From Haematobia irritans (lineage: Eukaryota; Arthropoda; Insecta; Diptera; Muscidae): a stretch of 64,000 nt of DNA. The stretch lies in the NCBI RefSeq assembly GCF_050003625.1, contig NC_134399.1:225612975-225676974 (forward strand), in the 5' to 3' direction. The position numbers and the translations under genes were made by a program. The notes beneath the pieces are model-generated. The model made no database searches and was not told the DNA's origin. It saw nothing but the letters and a program-made list of their open reading frames with translations. Positions 9,309-21,970 of the stretch are shown here, piece after piece (position 1 is the first letter of the stretch; the number at the start of each line of letters is the position of its first letter).

Positions 9309-10794
9309 CATTTTTCGTTTGGTCTTTGTAAAATGAAAATTCTTCAAAGTAAGATGTATAATATTTACATTTAAAAATCATTTAGTGAAATAGAGGGTTT
9401 GTCATTTGTCCTTCCGAATTAATCGCCTCATTCATTTATAATAACAATAATCATAAATATACTACTTCTGTATATTCAAACCCTATAATCATGCTTCCAT
9501 TTTTTTGGTGATATAACCTTTTTGCAATTAAAAGAATAAGTGAGTGTATTACCCATGAAATGCATGACCGCCTTTTGATTATTGATGAAAATAAGTCTTA
9601 GTCCCCTCTTACATGCAATACAACTGATAATTGTGTATGGTGCAACAACAATTTGATCATTTGTCGCCTTAGGCCCTTATACATGAATCTCGAATGCATA
9701 CAACCACAAATTTTGATTATGTTCACTTTTTGTTCGAGTTTGTTTCATAGTCATATGCTAAGACTGTTGCTTTTTTGTCGGTTATATCGCCGTTTTGCTA
9801 CACTTACCCATCACACGCACAAACACTCACCGGGAATGGCAAACAATTTAGTTTTACGCGGTTCTTTTAACTTGTTTCTGGTTTTTTATTTCACTGACCA
9901 GGGGCCAACAACTTCCGCGCGTCATCGATATGTGTTGCAATGTGCGAAGACACGATCACATCGCTTGATGTTGGCCACATGTCAATAACGGCCGCCGCAC
10001 CACACTCCAAGCTTCATCACCACAATGCAAAAATAGCAGACAAGACCAAAGTTGGCAAAGAAAAAGCTGTTCGGTGGCAGCATCATTATGAGGATGCAAG
10101 AATGAATTGAATTTCCAATAGCATCGAAACACATCATTGGATCGATTGGATATTGAAAAAGCATCTGTACGGATTCGATTTTCAATCGACACATTGCCAG
10201 CCTCATGTAGGCATAGCATCAGCATGAGATTGTCATGTGCATGTATGTATGCGTATATAACGACGAAACCGAAAACAAGGAGCAGATGTACATGTACATA
10301 TCGGCAAAATATATAAGGCATCGCTTTAAATCATCACAGTCCGAATAAAGTGAAAATAGCATTAGTATTGGCATAATGAGAGTGCGAAAACAAGAGAGAG
10401 ATAGAGAGAAAATATAATGAGCAGCATTATAACATTTTTAAAATTCACACATCGTTCTCCCCTATTCATGAGTGCACATACTCATTTATCCTAACAAGAC
10501 CTGTAAACGATGCAAATCATATTGCTAGCAATTGCATTCATGCACTTGTAGGTAAAACTGCAGAGCTTTACGAAAACATACACATACACACACTCACACA
10601 CATTCGATTTGTCACTGCGAACTGGATTTTTGTACAATGGACGCAATATCCGAGACACAACAGATGTACATTTGGGACCATGTGGTGATGCTGAAGTGAT
10701 ATTTTTCATATACTGCTAGGTTCTGGACTTACGGAGCCTCTACATCTGGTTGACCATGCACATTGGTTTGAAACATTGTTTCAGAAGTGATAAG
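9309..10794. other. unique-looking DNA, no gene supported
   Basis: No repeat family from elsewhere in the window is seen. Open frames of 60-120 codons occur on both strands (9653-9988, 9956-10321), but they overlap each other, contain no motif and do not look like conserved protein. It may be intron or regulatory sequence. Confidence 0.3.
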
Positions 10795-11160
10795 ATCGCT
10801 ACACCAAATATTGACCTAATATGAAATATTGTTCAATCCATTTTAGGACAGGCAATTTGCACAATATTATTGACAATCGTCTTTAAATTAATTAAATTGT
10901 AATGCAAATAAAGTTTATAACCATTGCTTTTCATTAAAAATAGGAAAAGAATCTTTGAAATTTATGTCCCTCCGTTAAAGACGTATGTCTTTGAATCCTT
11001 AGAGTTATGACAAATATTTTTAATTTTAAGAATTTGTCTTTAAATTAACAAATATATTGAATCTTCAAATTGAAGTTAAACCCCTTCTAATGTAGGCTAA
11101 GACTAATGCTGAGAATCTTTGGTTTAAAGTTTATTTTTGGAACTTTGGAACCAAAATAAA
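10795..11160 (+). mobile_element. MITE2 fragment
   Basis: ACACCAAATATTGACC and the following text align with MITE2 at 3135-3480 (TTTTAGGACAGGCAATTTGC, then the CTAAGACTAATGCTGAG region). The right half is missing. Confidence 0.55.
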
Positions 11161-11613
11161 CCTAGCGTCAAAAACGTTTATGCTTCTTCTGTTACAGAAT
11201 GTAGAACAAAAAAAAACTGTAATTTGAGGACCTACCTCAATTACTTCAAGAGCTATAGCTCTTTGTCTTATAAAAAAAAATACAATAAAGAACCCCAACA
11301 AATATCAGCTATATATGTTCTTGTTCATTTACTAGAGATATACAATAGAAAAATTATTGTTAAAGAAGTTTAGTTCTCACCAATATTTGTAGCTTATTTA
11401 GATTAAAGCCTCTAGTCTAAACTAGCATCGAGAAATAAATTAAAAGTAAATGGGGAAATAGAGTTTGGTGTCGTTTTCGAATATCCTCCTAAGTAGACAT
11501 CGGTAGTCAAAGGGTTAAGAAAACTTTCTTTATTTTGAAATGTTTGTTAAAATTTCGATTTTTAAACTGGCCTTTGATTGTTCGTGAACAGCTTTGTTAA
11601 TATTTTGCAAATA
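11161..11613. other. no gene seen
   Basis: AT-rich sequence with no coding or repeat signal that I can support. Confidence 0.3.
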
Positions 11614-12924
11614 CACTGACAAAATATTTACGTGATATTAAAGATCTCGCAACTTAAATTTTAGGATGCGAAATTTACAAAATATTAAAGACAAATTTCT
11701 TAAAAATAGTGAAATTTTAGTTAAAATAAAATTTGTAATCTTTGCTTAAAAAATTTTTATACCCTGCGCCACACTGTGGAACAGGGTATTATAAGTTAGT
11801 GCAGTTGTTTGTAACACCCAGAAGGAGACGAGATAGGCACATGGTGTCTTTGGCAATAATGCTTAGGGTGGATCCCTGAGTCGATATAACCATGTCCGTC
11901 TGTCTGTGAACACATTTTTGTGATCAAAGTCTAGGTCGCAATTTAAGTCCAATCGCCTTCAAATTTGGCACATGTTCCCAATTTGGGTCAGAATAGAACC
12001 CTATTGATTTTAGAAGAAATCGGTTCAGATTTAGATATAGCTCCCATATATATCTTTCGCCCGATATGCACTAATATGGGCCCAGCAGCCAGAGTTTTAT
12101 ACCGATTTGCTTGAAATTTTGTACAAACATAACACTTAGTCGTATCGTCAAGTGTGCAAAATTTGATTGAAATCGGTTCAGATTTAGATATAGCTCCCAT
12201 ATATATCTTTCGCCCGATATGGACTAATATGGTCCTAAAAGCCAGAGTTTTGGCCCAATTTGGTAGAAATTTGCACAGGGAGTAGATTTAGCATTGTAGT
12301 TATGCGTGCCAAATTTGGTTGAAATCGATTCAGATTTAGATATAGCTCCCATATATCTTTTGCCCGATATGGACTAATATGGTCCTAAAAGCCAGAGTTT
12401 TGGCCCACTTTAGTTGAAATTTTCCACAAGGAGTAGAGTTGGTAGTATAGTCATGTGTGCCAAATTTGATTGAAATCGGTTCAGATTTAGATATAGCTCC
12501 CATATATATCTTTCACCCGATATGGACTAATATGGTCCTAAAAGCCAGAGTTTTGGCCCAATTTAGTTGAAATTTTCCACAAGGAGTACAGTTGGTAGTA
12601 TAGTCATGTGTGCCAAATTTGATTGAAATCGGTTCAGATTTAGATATAGCTCCCATATATATCTTTCGCCCGATATGCACTTATATGGACCCAGAAGCCA
12701 GAGTTTTATCCCAATTTGGTTGAACTTTTGCACTAGGAGCACAATTAGTAATATAGTCATGTGTGCCAAATTTGATTGAAATTGGTACAGATTTATATAT
12801 AGCTCCTATATATATGTTTTTCTGATTTCGACAAAAATGGTCAAAATACCAACATTTTCCTTGTTAAATCGCCACAGCTTAGTCGAAAAGTTGTAAAAAT
12901 GACTCTAATTTGCCTAAACTTCTA

Positions 12925-12929
<5 letters not shown>

Positions 12930-12984
<55 letters not shown>
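12930..12984. repeat. (TA)n microsatellite, left of the BEL element
   Basis: About 55 bp of TA repeat immediately before the left LTR. It is continuous in origin with the TA run at 20181-20285 on the other side. The short TATATATAT in intact DINE copies (for example near 55835) shows that the tract has expanded here. Confidence 0.9.
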
Positions 12985-12988
<4 letters not shown>

Positions 12989-13773
12989 TGCACAGAACCA
13001 CAAAGTTGATATGTCGCCCGTAGAACAACTTAGATTTTCTTTATATTTTTACCCGTTCAAACATTGCCTTTTTAAAAACCCAACGACCGAGTAAAAATTC
13101 AGTTTAAATAATTTGTTTTATTACAATAATTATTTTCAATGTAACTATGCCGAACAACAAGAGTTAATATTCTATTTGTTTTAATATAACAAGTTCAAAC
13201 ATTGTTTTCCTTTATTCGAGCAACGCGTTGGTGACAAACAATAATCGACAACTTACTTTAACTTTGATCATCTCTTCCCACTGAACCACGAAAAGAACCA
13301 AAAGATGACAGTTATTGATATGTATGTATGTACATACATACATGCATTCAACCAATGTATCAAATTTGCAAGCATTATGAAAAACAAATAACAAGCAAAA
13401 GCATAAACGATATTTATGCTTTGTTGTTGTTGTTGTTTTCTTCAACTATACCCACGACCAACATAAGCAGTGGGAAGAGATCGATCAAACCAAAACAAAC
13501 TATAATAACTAATGTAACATTAAATGATCGAAAACAAACGAAAAACGAATATAGGTCATAGAACTAAAAGAGAGTAAAGTAAATAAACGAAATGAATTTG
13601 AAAGTAAATATTAGGGTGGGGAAACATTAAAGGGATGTAAATAAAATTTAAATAAAGAACAATTAAACGACTAATAAAATAAATAGTGAAGAATAAATAA
13701 AATAAAAACAATAAATTAATAAATATATAAATTAAAGTAATATAAATGACATAAAATACGATCTGCCCCAACA
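12985..13773 (-). repeat. BEL 3' LTR
   Basis: Starts TGTTTGCACAG and ends CCCCAACA on the plus strand, so both strands have TG...CA ends. It has the same length as the LTR at 19392-20180. Small open frames inside (13212-13561) recur identically in the other LTR and are not genes. Confidence 0.95.
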
Positions 13774-13786
13774 TTCTCCCGCCGTT
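13774..13786 (-). promoter_or_regulatory. BEL polypurine tract
   Basis: On the minus strand GGCGGGAGAA directly precedes the 3' LTR start TGTTGGGG, in the position expected for the plus-strand primer. Confidence 0.7.
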
Positions 13787-13800
13787 GAAACCTCCATGTT

Positions 13801-16800
13801 TCAAACCTCTTCATTATTTGGTAGGGGAGCCACTTTGTGAATTGGCCGAGTACAAATTCCAGATTTAGTTTTCAGTTCAACCACACGAACCTTTCCATCA
13901 CGGCCTAGAATAGGTTTTGTAACACGAGCTAGTAACCATTGTTGTGGCGGAGTGTTGTCTTCATGTATTAGAACTAGTTGCCCTTCTTTTATGTTGTTAT
14001 TGTCTTTGAACCACTTTGACCTTTGTTGTAAAGATAGCATATAATCTCGGGACCACATTTGCCAAAATTGTTGTTTCAAAAATGAGACCCTTTGCCACCG
14101 AGACAATAATGATGATTGGGATGAATCGATATGTTTATCGGGAACTGCAACCAATGAAGAACCAATAAGCAGATGACCAGGCGTTAGGGCTTCACCATCA
14201 TTGGGATCGTTTGATATTGGAGCGATGGGGCGCGAATTTAAAATTGCCTCAACGTCAATTATGACTGTTTGTAGCTCTTCGAAAGTAAGATATGCTTTGC
14301 CAACGTTCTTTATAAGTAGCGTTTTTGTAGATTTGACGGCTGCTTCCCACAGTCCGCCAAAATGTGGGGCACGGGGAGGTATAAAACAAAATTCGAAACC
14401 AAGTTGACAACAAAGTGATTTCATGTCGTGGACCACATCATCTCGAAAAAGACTTTCTTTTAATTCTTTGATTTGGTTACGTGCTCCAACGAAATTAGTG
14501 GCGTTGTCGCAATACAACTTTTGGGGTATGCCACGTCTTCCAACAAATCTTTTGAGACACAAGATGAAATTGTTTGTCGATAGGTCCGAAACTAGTTCTA
14601 AATGAACTGCCTTGGAAGTGAAACACACAAATACAGCTATGTATGTTTTATAAGGCACTTTTCCTCGGATACGGTACGACGTCATGAATGGACCACAAAA
14701 ATCAACACCAGCAATCAAAAATGGGCGTTGAGCTCGAAGTCGATCTGATGGCAAATTTCCCATCAACTGTTCCATCAATTTCGGTTTGTAATGAAAACAA
14801 TGAACGCAATTGCGAACAACTTTGCGTACAACATCTCTGGCGTTTACAATCCATATTTTCTGGCGCAATAGTCCCAACAACACTTTTGCTCCAGCGTGTA
14901 AATGTGAGCGATGAACATGCTCAATATACAATTTAACGAAGCGATGGTCTTTTGGTAATAGTGCTGGAAATCTTGCATCATATGGAATGGGCGCTTGGGA
15001 CAAACGACCACCAACACGAAGAATTTTGACTGTGGTTGCTCCAAGTGTCATCTCATGTACAAATGGTGAAAGTTTTTGAAGCGATGGGTTTACCAGACCA
15101 CCATTACTCAGTGATTTGATATCGGCACCAAAACACCACATCTGGATGTGAGCCACAATTCTCCAAAAACCTTCTTCTAATTCATCTGGGGACAAATGAA
15201 TTACATCAGAAATATTCACATCTTTCTTAGCAGGACATCTGTTGAATATACGAAAAATATAAGCAATTATTCTAATAAATTTAATATAGGAAGAATGCTT
15301 ATCGAGAAGGTCATCTATGATGTTGACTTCTGATGAATTTGCCACAAAAACAGCTGCCTTTCTACGTTCGAGAATTTCGATGTTCAATTGTTCTTCAGTT
15401 CCGGGCCATTTTGTAATATCTTCTTCCAAAAACGAAGGGCCACTAAACCAAATGGTATTAGAAATTTCCTCCGCGCTACATCCACGCGAAACCACATCAG
15501 CAGGGTTACTCTTCGAAGGGACGTGTCTCCAGCTAACATTTCTTGTTTTCTCCTGTAGTTCAGAAATACGATTTGCCACAAAACAATTCAACGTCGACGA
15601 ATGTAATTTAAGCCATTGTAGTACGATTTTGGAATCAGTCCAAAAATATATCGATGAGACAAAACTTGAAATTTTTGGTTGTATTTTGAGCCATGTGTTA
15701 TTCAGCAATACTGCTGCGCACAATTCGAGCCGTGGTAGTGATTGTGCCTTAATTGGGGCCACTTTGGATTTTGCAATTAAAAGGGTCGTTTTGTATTCTC
15801 CCTTAAGACAAACTCGATAGTAAATACAACAACCATATGCTCGTTGCGAGGCGTCAGCAAATCCGTGAATTTCTCCAAGAGTATCATTTGAGGTTAAAAC
15901 ATACCTGGGGACTTCAACTTTATGTATGTAATTTAAATCCGATTTAATTTGGAGCCATAATGATTTAAGATGTTCAGTTAATGGGTCATCCCATCCAATG
16001 TTTTGCACCCACATTTCTTGAAGAAGTATTTTGCATCGAATGACAATGGGGCTCAATAGTCCAAGCAAGTCATAGATTTTTGATACAATTGACAAAACAG
16101 ATCTTTTTGTAGGATTCATCACATCTGGTAACTCGAATCGGTAAGTAAAAACGTCCTCCTTGGGTTTCCAAGACATACCCAAGGCTTTTGCAACTTCATC
16201 TTCACTTGTTTTAATGGTGATTTCTGCATCTTGATTTGAACCGAACATGATGTTATTGCTGTTCCATTTTGCTAACTCAAGGCCATGGAAACTTAATATT
16301 TTTACTAGCTCGTTTTTCTTTTGAGCCAGCGTTGCAAGGTCGTCAGCGCCGGTGAGTACATCATCCACGTATAAATCGTTGCGCAAAACTTCAGAACCAC
16401 AAGGATGCGAGTGCGAATATTTATCTGCAATGAAAAACAAACTACGAATCGCCAAAAATGGGGCGGCAGATAAACCGTAGGTAACAGTATTCAGTTGATA
16501 TACCTTTAAATGTTCATCTTTTTGATTTCTCCACAATATGAGTTGATATTTTCTATCATTTTCATCTATTCGAAATTGTCGATACATTTTAGAAATATCA
16601 GCAGTAAAAGCATACTTGTGTAAACGAAACGAAAATAGTGTGGTGATCAGGTCTTGTTGTATTGTTGGTCCAACCATCAAAATATCGTTCAATGATTTAT
16701 TTGACGAACTACGAGAAGATGCATCAAATACAACTCTAATTTTTGTTGTAGTACTTTGTGGTCTCAAAACACAATGATGTGGTATTATGTAATAGGTACC

Positions 16801-18975
16801 ACATAACGGTTGATTATAGAGCGACATGTGACCCAGGGACAAATACTCATCCATGAATTCTTTATACATTGACTTCAATTGTAGATCACGATCTAAACGT
16901 CTTTCCAGGGACAAAAAACGTTTTCGAGCAGCTTCGAACGAATCGCCGAGACATTTGGGATTTTCTTTAAATGGCAAGCGGACCACAACTCTTCCATCAA
17001 AATCTAATTTAACATTTTCAACAAAGTGATTTTCACATGCTGCTTCTTCTTCGGACAACATATTGGGATTCTTTTCGTATTCTTCTACTTCCCAAAATTT
17101 TTTTAGAGTTTTATCAAGATCCACTTCTAAAGAATTGACCATCAAATTGCATGTAAAATTAGATCTCGCTTGACCAGTACTTGCGATACCACCAACAATG
17201 TATCCAAAAACAGTATTGGTAAGGTTTGGCATACCATATCCAAGAGAAATTCGACCATCAAGTAATAAATCAAAAAATACTTCAGCACTCAAAAGAATGT
17301 CAATATGTTGCGGTTTGAAAAACAATGGGTCAGCTAACGGTATATCGGTGGGAATTTTCCAATTTGAAGTATATATGTACTCACCGGGCTGTACAGATGC
17401 AATTGTTGGGGTAACAGCAAAAGTTGAGGACCACTGGAACGAACTAATTCTTGATTTTATTGTAGCGGACACGGTAAATTTAATTCTGGTTCTAACTTCT
17501 CCAATTCCCGAAACTTCTTGTGAATATGGTCGAAATTTAAGCCGAAGCCTTTTTGCAGTTTCTTCTGAAATGAAATTGAGTTCGGAGCCGGAATCAAGTA
17601 AAGCTCTTACCGGTTGAAAAGTTCCACAATAATCTTTGATGAGAACCACAGCAGTCGGAATGATTGCCCTTTTACATGAGCGAGCCACAAGCGAAACTGG
17701 ATTTTGATTACTAGTTGAAGGTTGCACTGTAGTAGTATTCGAAATGGTTGACTGTCCCGAGTTGTCTGGACTAAAAATGTGCAACACTGAGTGGTGAGTT
17801 GAATTACAAAATCTGCAACGTGATTTTGATGGACATTTTGAAACCATATGCCCCTTTCGCAGACAATTAATGCACAGGCCACCGCGTTTTACAAAATTAA
17901 AACGATCGGGAACTGCTATTGCCGAAAACGAAGAACAAGTTTGCAGATAATGATCAGTTGAATTACAATATACACAATTTGGATTTGAATTGACGAAAGT
18001 ATGGGCAGTGCGATTAAAATTTTGCTTGGGCTTGACAAGTTTTGCTTTTTCACCAAATTCTGTCCTTTTTCCATGACTTTCGAGAAATTGACAACGAAGA
18101 CTCAAAACATCATAGCAACAATCCCAAGAGGGCAACGATTTATATTCTTGTTTTTCATCATAATTCTGTTTCGTATCTGCATCCACTTTATTCAAAACCA
18201 AATGTACTAAAATTGCGTTCATAACATCTGCTTCAGACCCAAGCGACAACAAAGAACCACGAACAGCCGAAACAGTGTCAATAATATTCCGCAATGATGA
18301 GCTATCACCTTTTGCCATTTTCGGAATATCGAAAAGAGTGTTGATATGTTCCAAAAAAATCAATACCTTATTGTCATAACGTTCCTGGAGCCGTGTTAGT
18401 GCTTTCGGGTAGTTTTCCTCTGACACTTGAAAAGCTTCAACAACTGCCAAAGCGGGACCACTGAGACAGTTCAATAAATAATTGAATTTATCAACTGGGG
18501 TAATAGTTTGATTTTCATGGACCATGTTGTTAAATGTCGAAATAAATCTTTTATACTCGCCATATTTTCCATCAAAACGAGGCAATTTCAACGAAGGCAA
18601 ACGAGATTGTGTTGAAATTCCGGCAATTGAAGCATTCATCAAAGTAGTATCACCAGGTATAGAACTACGACTTTTGTTCAGAAGGCCCAATATTTTTGCC
18701 TTTGCTGTTATGAAAAGTTCTTCCAAATCACTCCTCGATGTGTCAGCCGGACTAAGTGTTTCTATTTGAGTTTGGATGTGGCACAACTGTTTGAAGTATG
18801 ATTCCAAAATTTGCAAACGACACTCTAAAATAGTGGAATCTACTTTTGCACCATCTTTTTCTACCTTTTTATGCATGTTGCTGATATTCCTCTTCATAGA
18901 GCTACGTTGCTGTTTAAGAGAAGACAAATCAGCACCACTTGCTTCTTCAGAAGCATCATTATCGTCTCTCGTCAT
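13801..18975 (-). CDS. BEL/Pao gag-pol polyprotein
   Basis: Single frame of 1724 residues, ATG at 18975, TGA at 13801. Residues about 50-330 form the BEL-type gag. C334-C347 (CX2CX4HX4C) and C368-C381 (CINCLRKGHMVSKC) are zinc knuckles, with a third cysteine/histidine cluster from C387. Protease: LLDSG with D461. Reverse transcriptase: VVFDAS near 748, then YVDD at 869-872. RNase H: D1041, E1084, D1114. Integrase: zinc-binding HHCC (histidines about 1355-1360, C1390, C1393), catalytic D1425, D1490 and E1544 in GGLWEAAVK, then a C-terminal domain of the kind common in BEL elements (about 1620-1715). All key residues are present and no stop or frameshift is seen. The product would copy the element RNA into DNA and integrate it. 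A 416-nt leader separates the ORF from the 5' LTR. Confidence 0.97.
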   Translation of the reverse strand: MTRDDNDASEEASGADLSSLKQQRSSMKRNISNMHKKVEKDGAKVDSTILECRLQILESYFKQLCHIQTQIETLSPADTSRSDLEELFITAKAKILGLLNKSRSSIPGDTTLMNASIAGISTQSRLPSLKLPRFDGKYGEYKRFISTFNNMVHENQTITPVDKFNYLLNCLSGPALAVVEAFQVSEENYPKALTRLQERYDNKVLIFLEHINTLFDIPKMAKGDSSSLRNIIDTVSAVRGSLLSLGSEADVMNAILVHLVLNKVDADTKQNYDEKQEYKSLPSWDCCYDVLSLRCQFLESHGKRTEFGEKAKLVKPKQNFNRTAHTFVNSNPNCVYCNSTDHYLQTCSSFSAIAVPDRFNFVKRGGLCINCLRKGHMVSKCPSKSRCRFCNSTHHSVLHIFSPDNSGQSTISNTTTVQPSTSNQNPVSLVARSCKRAIIPTAVVLIKDYCGTFQPVRALLDSGSELNFISEETAKRLRLKFRPYSQEVSGIGEVRTRIKFTVSATIKSRISSFQWSSTFAVTPTIASVQPGEYIYTSNWKIPTDIPLADPLFFKPQHIDILLSAEVFFDLLLDGRISLGYGMPNLTNTVFGYIVGGIASTGQARSNFTCNLMVNSLEVDLDKTLKKFWEVEEYEKNPNMLSEEEAACENHFVENVKLDFDGRVVVRLPFKENPKCLGDSFEAARKRFLSLERRLDRDLQLKSMYKEFMDEYLSLGHMSLYNQPLCGTYYIIPHHCVLRPQSTTTKIRVVFDASSRSSSNKSLNDILMVGPTIQQDLITTLFSFRLHKYAFTADISKMYRQFRIDENDRKYQLILWRNQKDEHLKVYQLNTVTYGLSAAPFLAIRSLFFIADKYSHSHPCGSEVLRNDLYVDDVLTGADDLATLAQKKNELVKILSFHGLELAKWNSNNIMFGSNQDAEITIKTSEDEVAKALGMSWKPKEDVFTYRFELPDVMNPTKRSVLSIVSKIYDLLGLLSPIVIRCKILLQEMWVQNIGWDDPLTEHLKSLWLQIKSDLNYIHKVEVPRYVLTSNDTLGEIHGFADASQRAYGCCIYYRVCLKGEYKTTLLIAKSKVAPIKAQSLPRLELCAAVLLNNTWLKIQPKISSFVSSIYFWTDSKIVLQWLKLHSSTLNCFVANRISELQEKTRNVSWRHVPSKSNPADVVSRGCSAEEISNTIWFSGPSFLEEDITKWPGTEEQLNIEILERRKAAVFVANSSEVNIIDDLLDKHSSYIKFIRIIAYIFRIFNRCPAKKDVNISDVIHLSPDELEEGFWRIVAHIQMWCFGADIKSLSNGGLVNPSLQKLSPFVHEMTLGATTVKILRVGGRLSQAPIPYDARFPALLPKDHRFVKLYIEHVHRSHLHAGAKVLLGLLRQKIWIVNARDVVRKVVRNCVHCFHYKPKLMEQLMGNLPSDRLRAQRPFLIAGVDFCGPFMTSYRIRGKVPYKTYIAVFVCFTSKAVHLELVSDLSTNNFILCLKRFVGRRGIPQKLYCDNATNFVGARNQIKELKESLFRDDVVHDMKSLCCQLGFEFCFIPPRAPHFGGLWEAAVKSTKTLLIKNVGKAYLTFEELQTVIIDVEAILNSRPIAPISNDPNDGEALTPGHLLIGSSLVAVPDKHIDSSQSSLLSRWQRVSFLKQQFWQMWSRDYMLSLQQRSKWFKDNNNIKEGQLVLIHEDNTPPQQWLLARVTKPILGRDGKVRVVELKTKSGICTRPIHKVAPLPNNEEV

Positions 18976-19370
18976 TTTGCAAACTTAAGAGAACGTCAAC
19001 GACGAAAGAGAAAATTGCGTTTCTTATATTTCAGGAACAACAATTTTGCAATTAGCGCTTTCCAATAAATATGGCGCTAATTTCCACTAAATTGGAATTT
19101 TATGTATCACCAAGCCAAGCTTTATAATTGTTACCTAACAACAATTCACTTTGATTCTGCTAAGAAACTCCGAGTTGAATTTCTTTCAAAATAATTACGA
19201 CGGCAGCAATTAAAGTTGGTGTCCAAAGGTACAAAACTAACAGGATTTAACATCAGCAGTAGGGGCAACGAAAGCACGAATAACACAACAATGATGAAAT
19301 ACCCCACACCACTTCAAATGTACGAAAACCTTTTTCCACAACAAATTATTTTCAACTTTAAACACTGACC

Positions 19371-19388
19371 GTCCTGTCACGGTCGCCA
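19371..19388 (-). promoter_or_regulatory. BEL primer-binding site candidate
   Basis: Three bases inside the 5' LTR the minus strand reads TGGCGACCGTGACAGGAC. It begins with TGG, complementary to a tRNA CCA end. I did not identify the tRNA. Confidence 0.65.
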
Positions 19389-19391
19389 AAA

Positions 19392-20288
<897 letters not shown>

Positions 20289-21328
20289 GCGATAAACTTT
20301 TGCGAAGTTTCCTCAAAATTGCTTCAGATTTAATGTTTCCCATATTTTTTTTTTTTTACTAAAATTGTGTTCCACCCAAGTGCATTAGCCAACTTAAATT
20401 TTGAGTCTAAAGATTTTGTGAAAGTCTATCAAATTCTGTCCAAAATCGAGTGCTATTTAAATGTTTGTATTTGGGACAAACGTTTATATATGTGATAGCC
20501 CCCAACACATTTGACGGATGTGATATGGTATCGAAAATTTACAAAGTGGTGCAGGGTATAATATAGTCGGCCCCGCCAGACTTTAGACTTTCCCTACTTG
20601 TTTTCATTAAATTTAGGACACAAATTTTGTAAATTTGCGTCCCTCCGTCCATGCGACTTTAGCATGTCTTTGCACTAAGGCTAATTTTCCTTTAAGTAAA
20701 GAAACACATTTGTGATTTAAAGAAATTGTCCTTAAATTAACTGAGATATTGAAACTTTAGATTTAAGATAAAAACGCTTCAAATATAGGCTAAGGCTTAT
20801 TTTGAGGATTTAGCGTCTTTGGTTTAAAGTGTTTTTGGAATTATGAAAGAGTTTTTACTTTGAAGTACCCGTTATAATTTGGATTTTTAAACTGGCATTT
20901 GTTTGTACCTTTATTACCGCAAAAAGAGAATGAAAATTTGATAAATGAGGTCTGTATCCTAATTTTAATTTTATTGGTCCTAGATTTAAAGCCAGATAGA
21001 TCGCTAAAAAAATCTCTTTTTTTTAAAGAAGCCACATTCCAAGCCAGAGGAATCAATACCAAAATCCTTAAGGGAAGGTTAAAATCTTTGGATCCAAGTA
21101 AATTTTTTTTGGAGTGTAGATAACGAAAATTCGATAAAAGAAAAAAAAAACAGTCTTTTTGGTAAGAAAATTTTTTCGCATACGAAAAACGTTTATATGC
21201 GAAAACAACTTGTTCGTTTGTTCCTTGTCTATAAATTCTTTGTATTACGTGAAATTCAAAAACAAAAACTCGAAGGAGAGGAAGTAGAGATATCGCACAC
21301 TACAAATAAGCCATGGAATAAACTATAC

Positions 21329-21575
21329 TGAAAAAATATTGTCGTGAGGCCAAAGATGTCATGTCCTTAAACTACGAATGCGAATTTATTTAAGCGAAGA
21401 AGACGCATTTCTATGGTATAAAGTTGTCATTGAGCTCAACATAGAATTGGCAGCACTCAATGATAAGAGAGAAGTTCACCATTGTGGTATCACAATGGAC
21501 TAAGGTCAACTTGGTCTTAATAATTCTAAAAATTATTCAAATTAATGAAAGCCTTTAAAATTGTTGGCGAATTTA
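21329..21575 (+). mobile_element. foldback-element arm with a SINE scrap
   Basis: TGTCGTGAGGCCAAAGATG and AAGACGCATTTCTATGG match the arms of the foldback element at 27507-28378. A SINE fragment (21427-21503, GTCATTGAGCTCAACATAG to CACAATGGACTA) interrupts it. Confidence 0.6.
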
Positions 21576-21657
21576 TTTATTCATCAACAACTATCTTGTC
21601 CCCTTCAAAGTAATACCCCACATACATACTTACGCCATCGTTTTTGCCCAACCCAAC

Positions 21658-21970
21658 TCACTTCTGCTTGATATAGTAACACCAAAAATTAATTCTTTCC
21701 TCCGAAACAAAAGTTTTGACCGACGAAGTTTTCTTTTTTTTCATCTTTGAAGAAGTCCAATGATTCCACCATAGGTCCTTACCAAATTGTGATTTTTCTG
21801 GATGCATTGCACATTGTGCTGATCTTAATTGACTGATATTCACTTTTGGATTTCTTTAAGAGCAAGCAAGCAAACAAGCATTTTTGTTAATAAAATTCCA
21901 CAATTTTCAAGCATTGTTCGTTTGTAAGACGATTCAGGTTAAAATTAAGCTCATCTACTGGAACTCAATA
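21658..21970 (-). pseudogene. decayed rosa-type mariner fragment
   Basis: On the minus strand ATGCATCCAGAAAAATC and TGGTGGAATCATTGGACT match the 412-1349 mariner around its MHPEKCTVW and GGIIGPYF codons. Further right, TAATAAAATTCCACAATTTT matches that element's 5' coding part. Stops, indels and a large missing piece are present. It is clearly older than the copy at 412-1349. No terminal repeats are visible. Confidence 0.65.

Noticed and set aside
9121..9381. ORFs crossing the N gap
   Set aside because: More than a third of the residues are unknown; no evidence of coding.
9653..10321. 111- and 121-codon ORFs
   Set aside because: They overlap slightly on opposite strands, have unusual composition (Cys, His, Leu rich) and show no domain or splice context.
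12979..12984. TATAT as a BEL target duplication
   Set aside because: It lies inside a TA microsatellite on both sides, so it is uninformative.
13212..13561. ORFs in the BEL LTR (also at 19619-19968)
   Set aside because: Identical in both LTRs because the LTRs are repeats; no motif and not part of the polyprotein.
14201..18988. plus-strand ORFs opposite gag-pol, for example 15317-15820
   Set aside because: Antisense shadows of an intact minus-strand gene.
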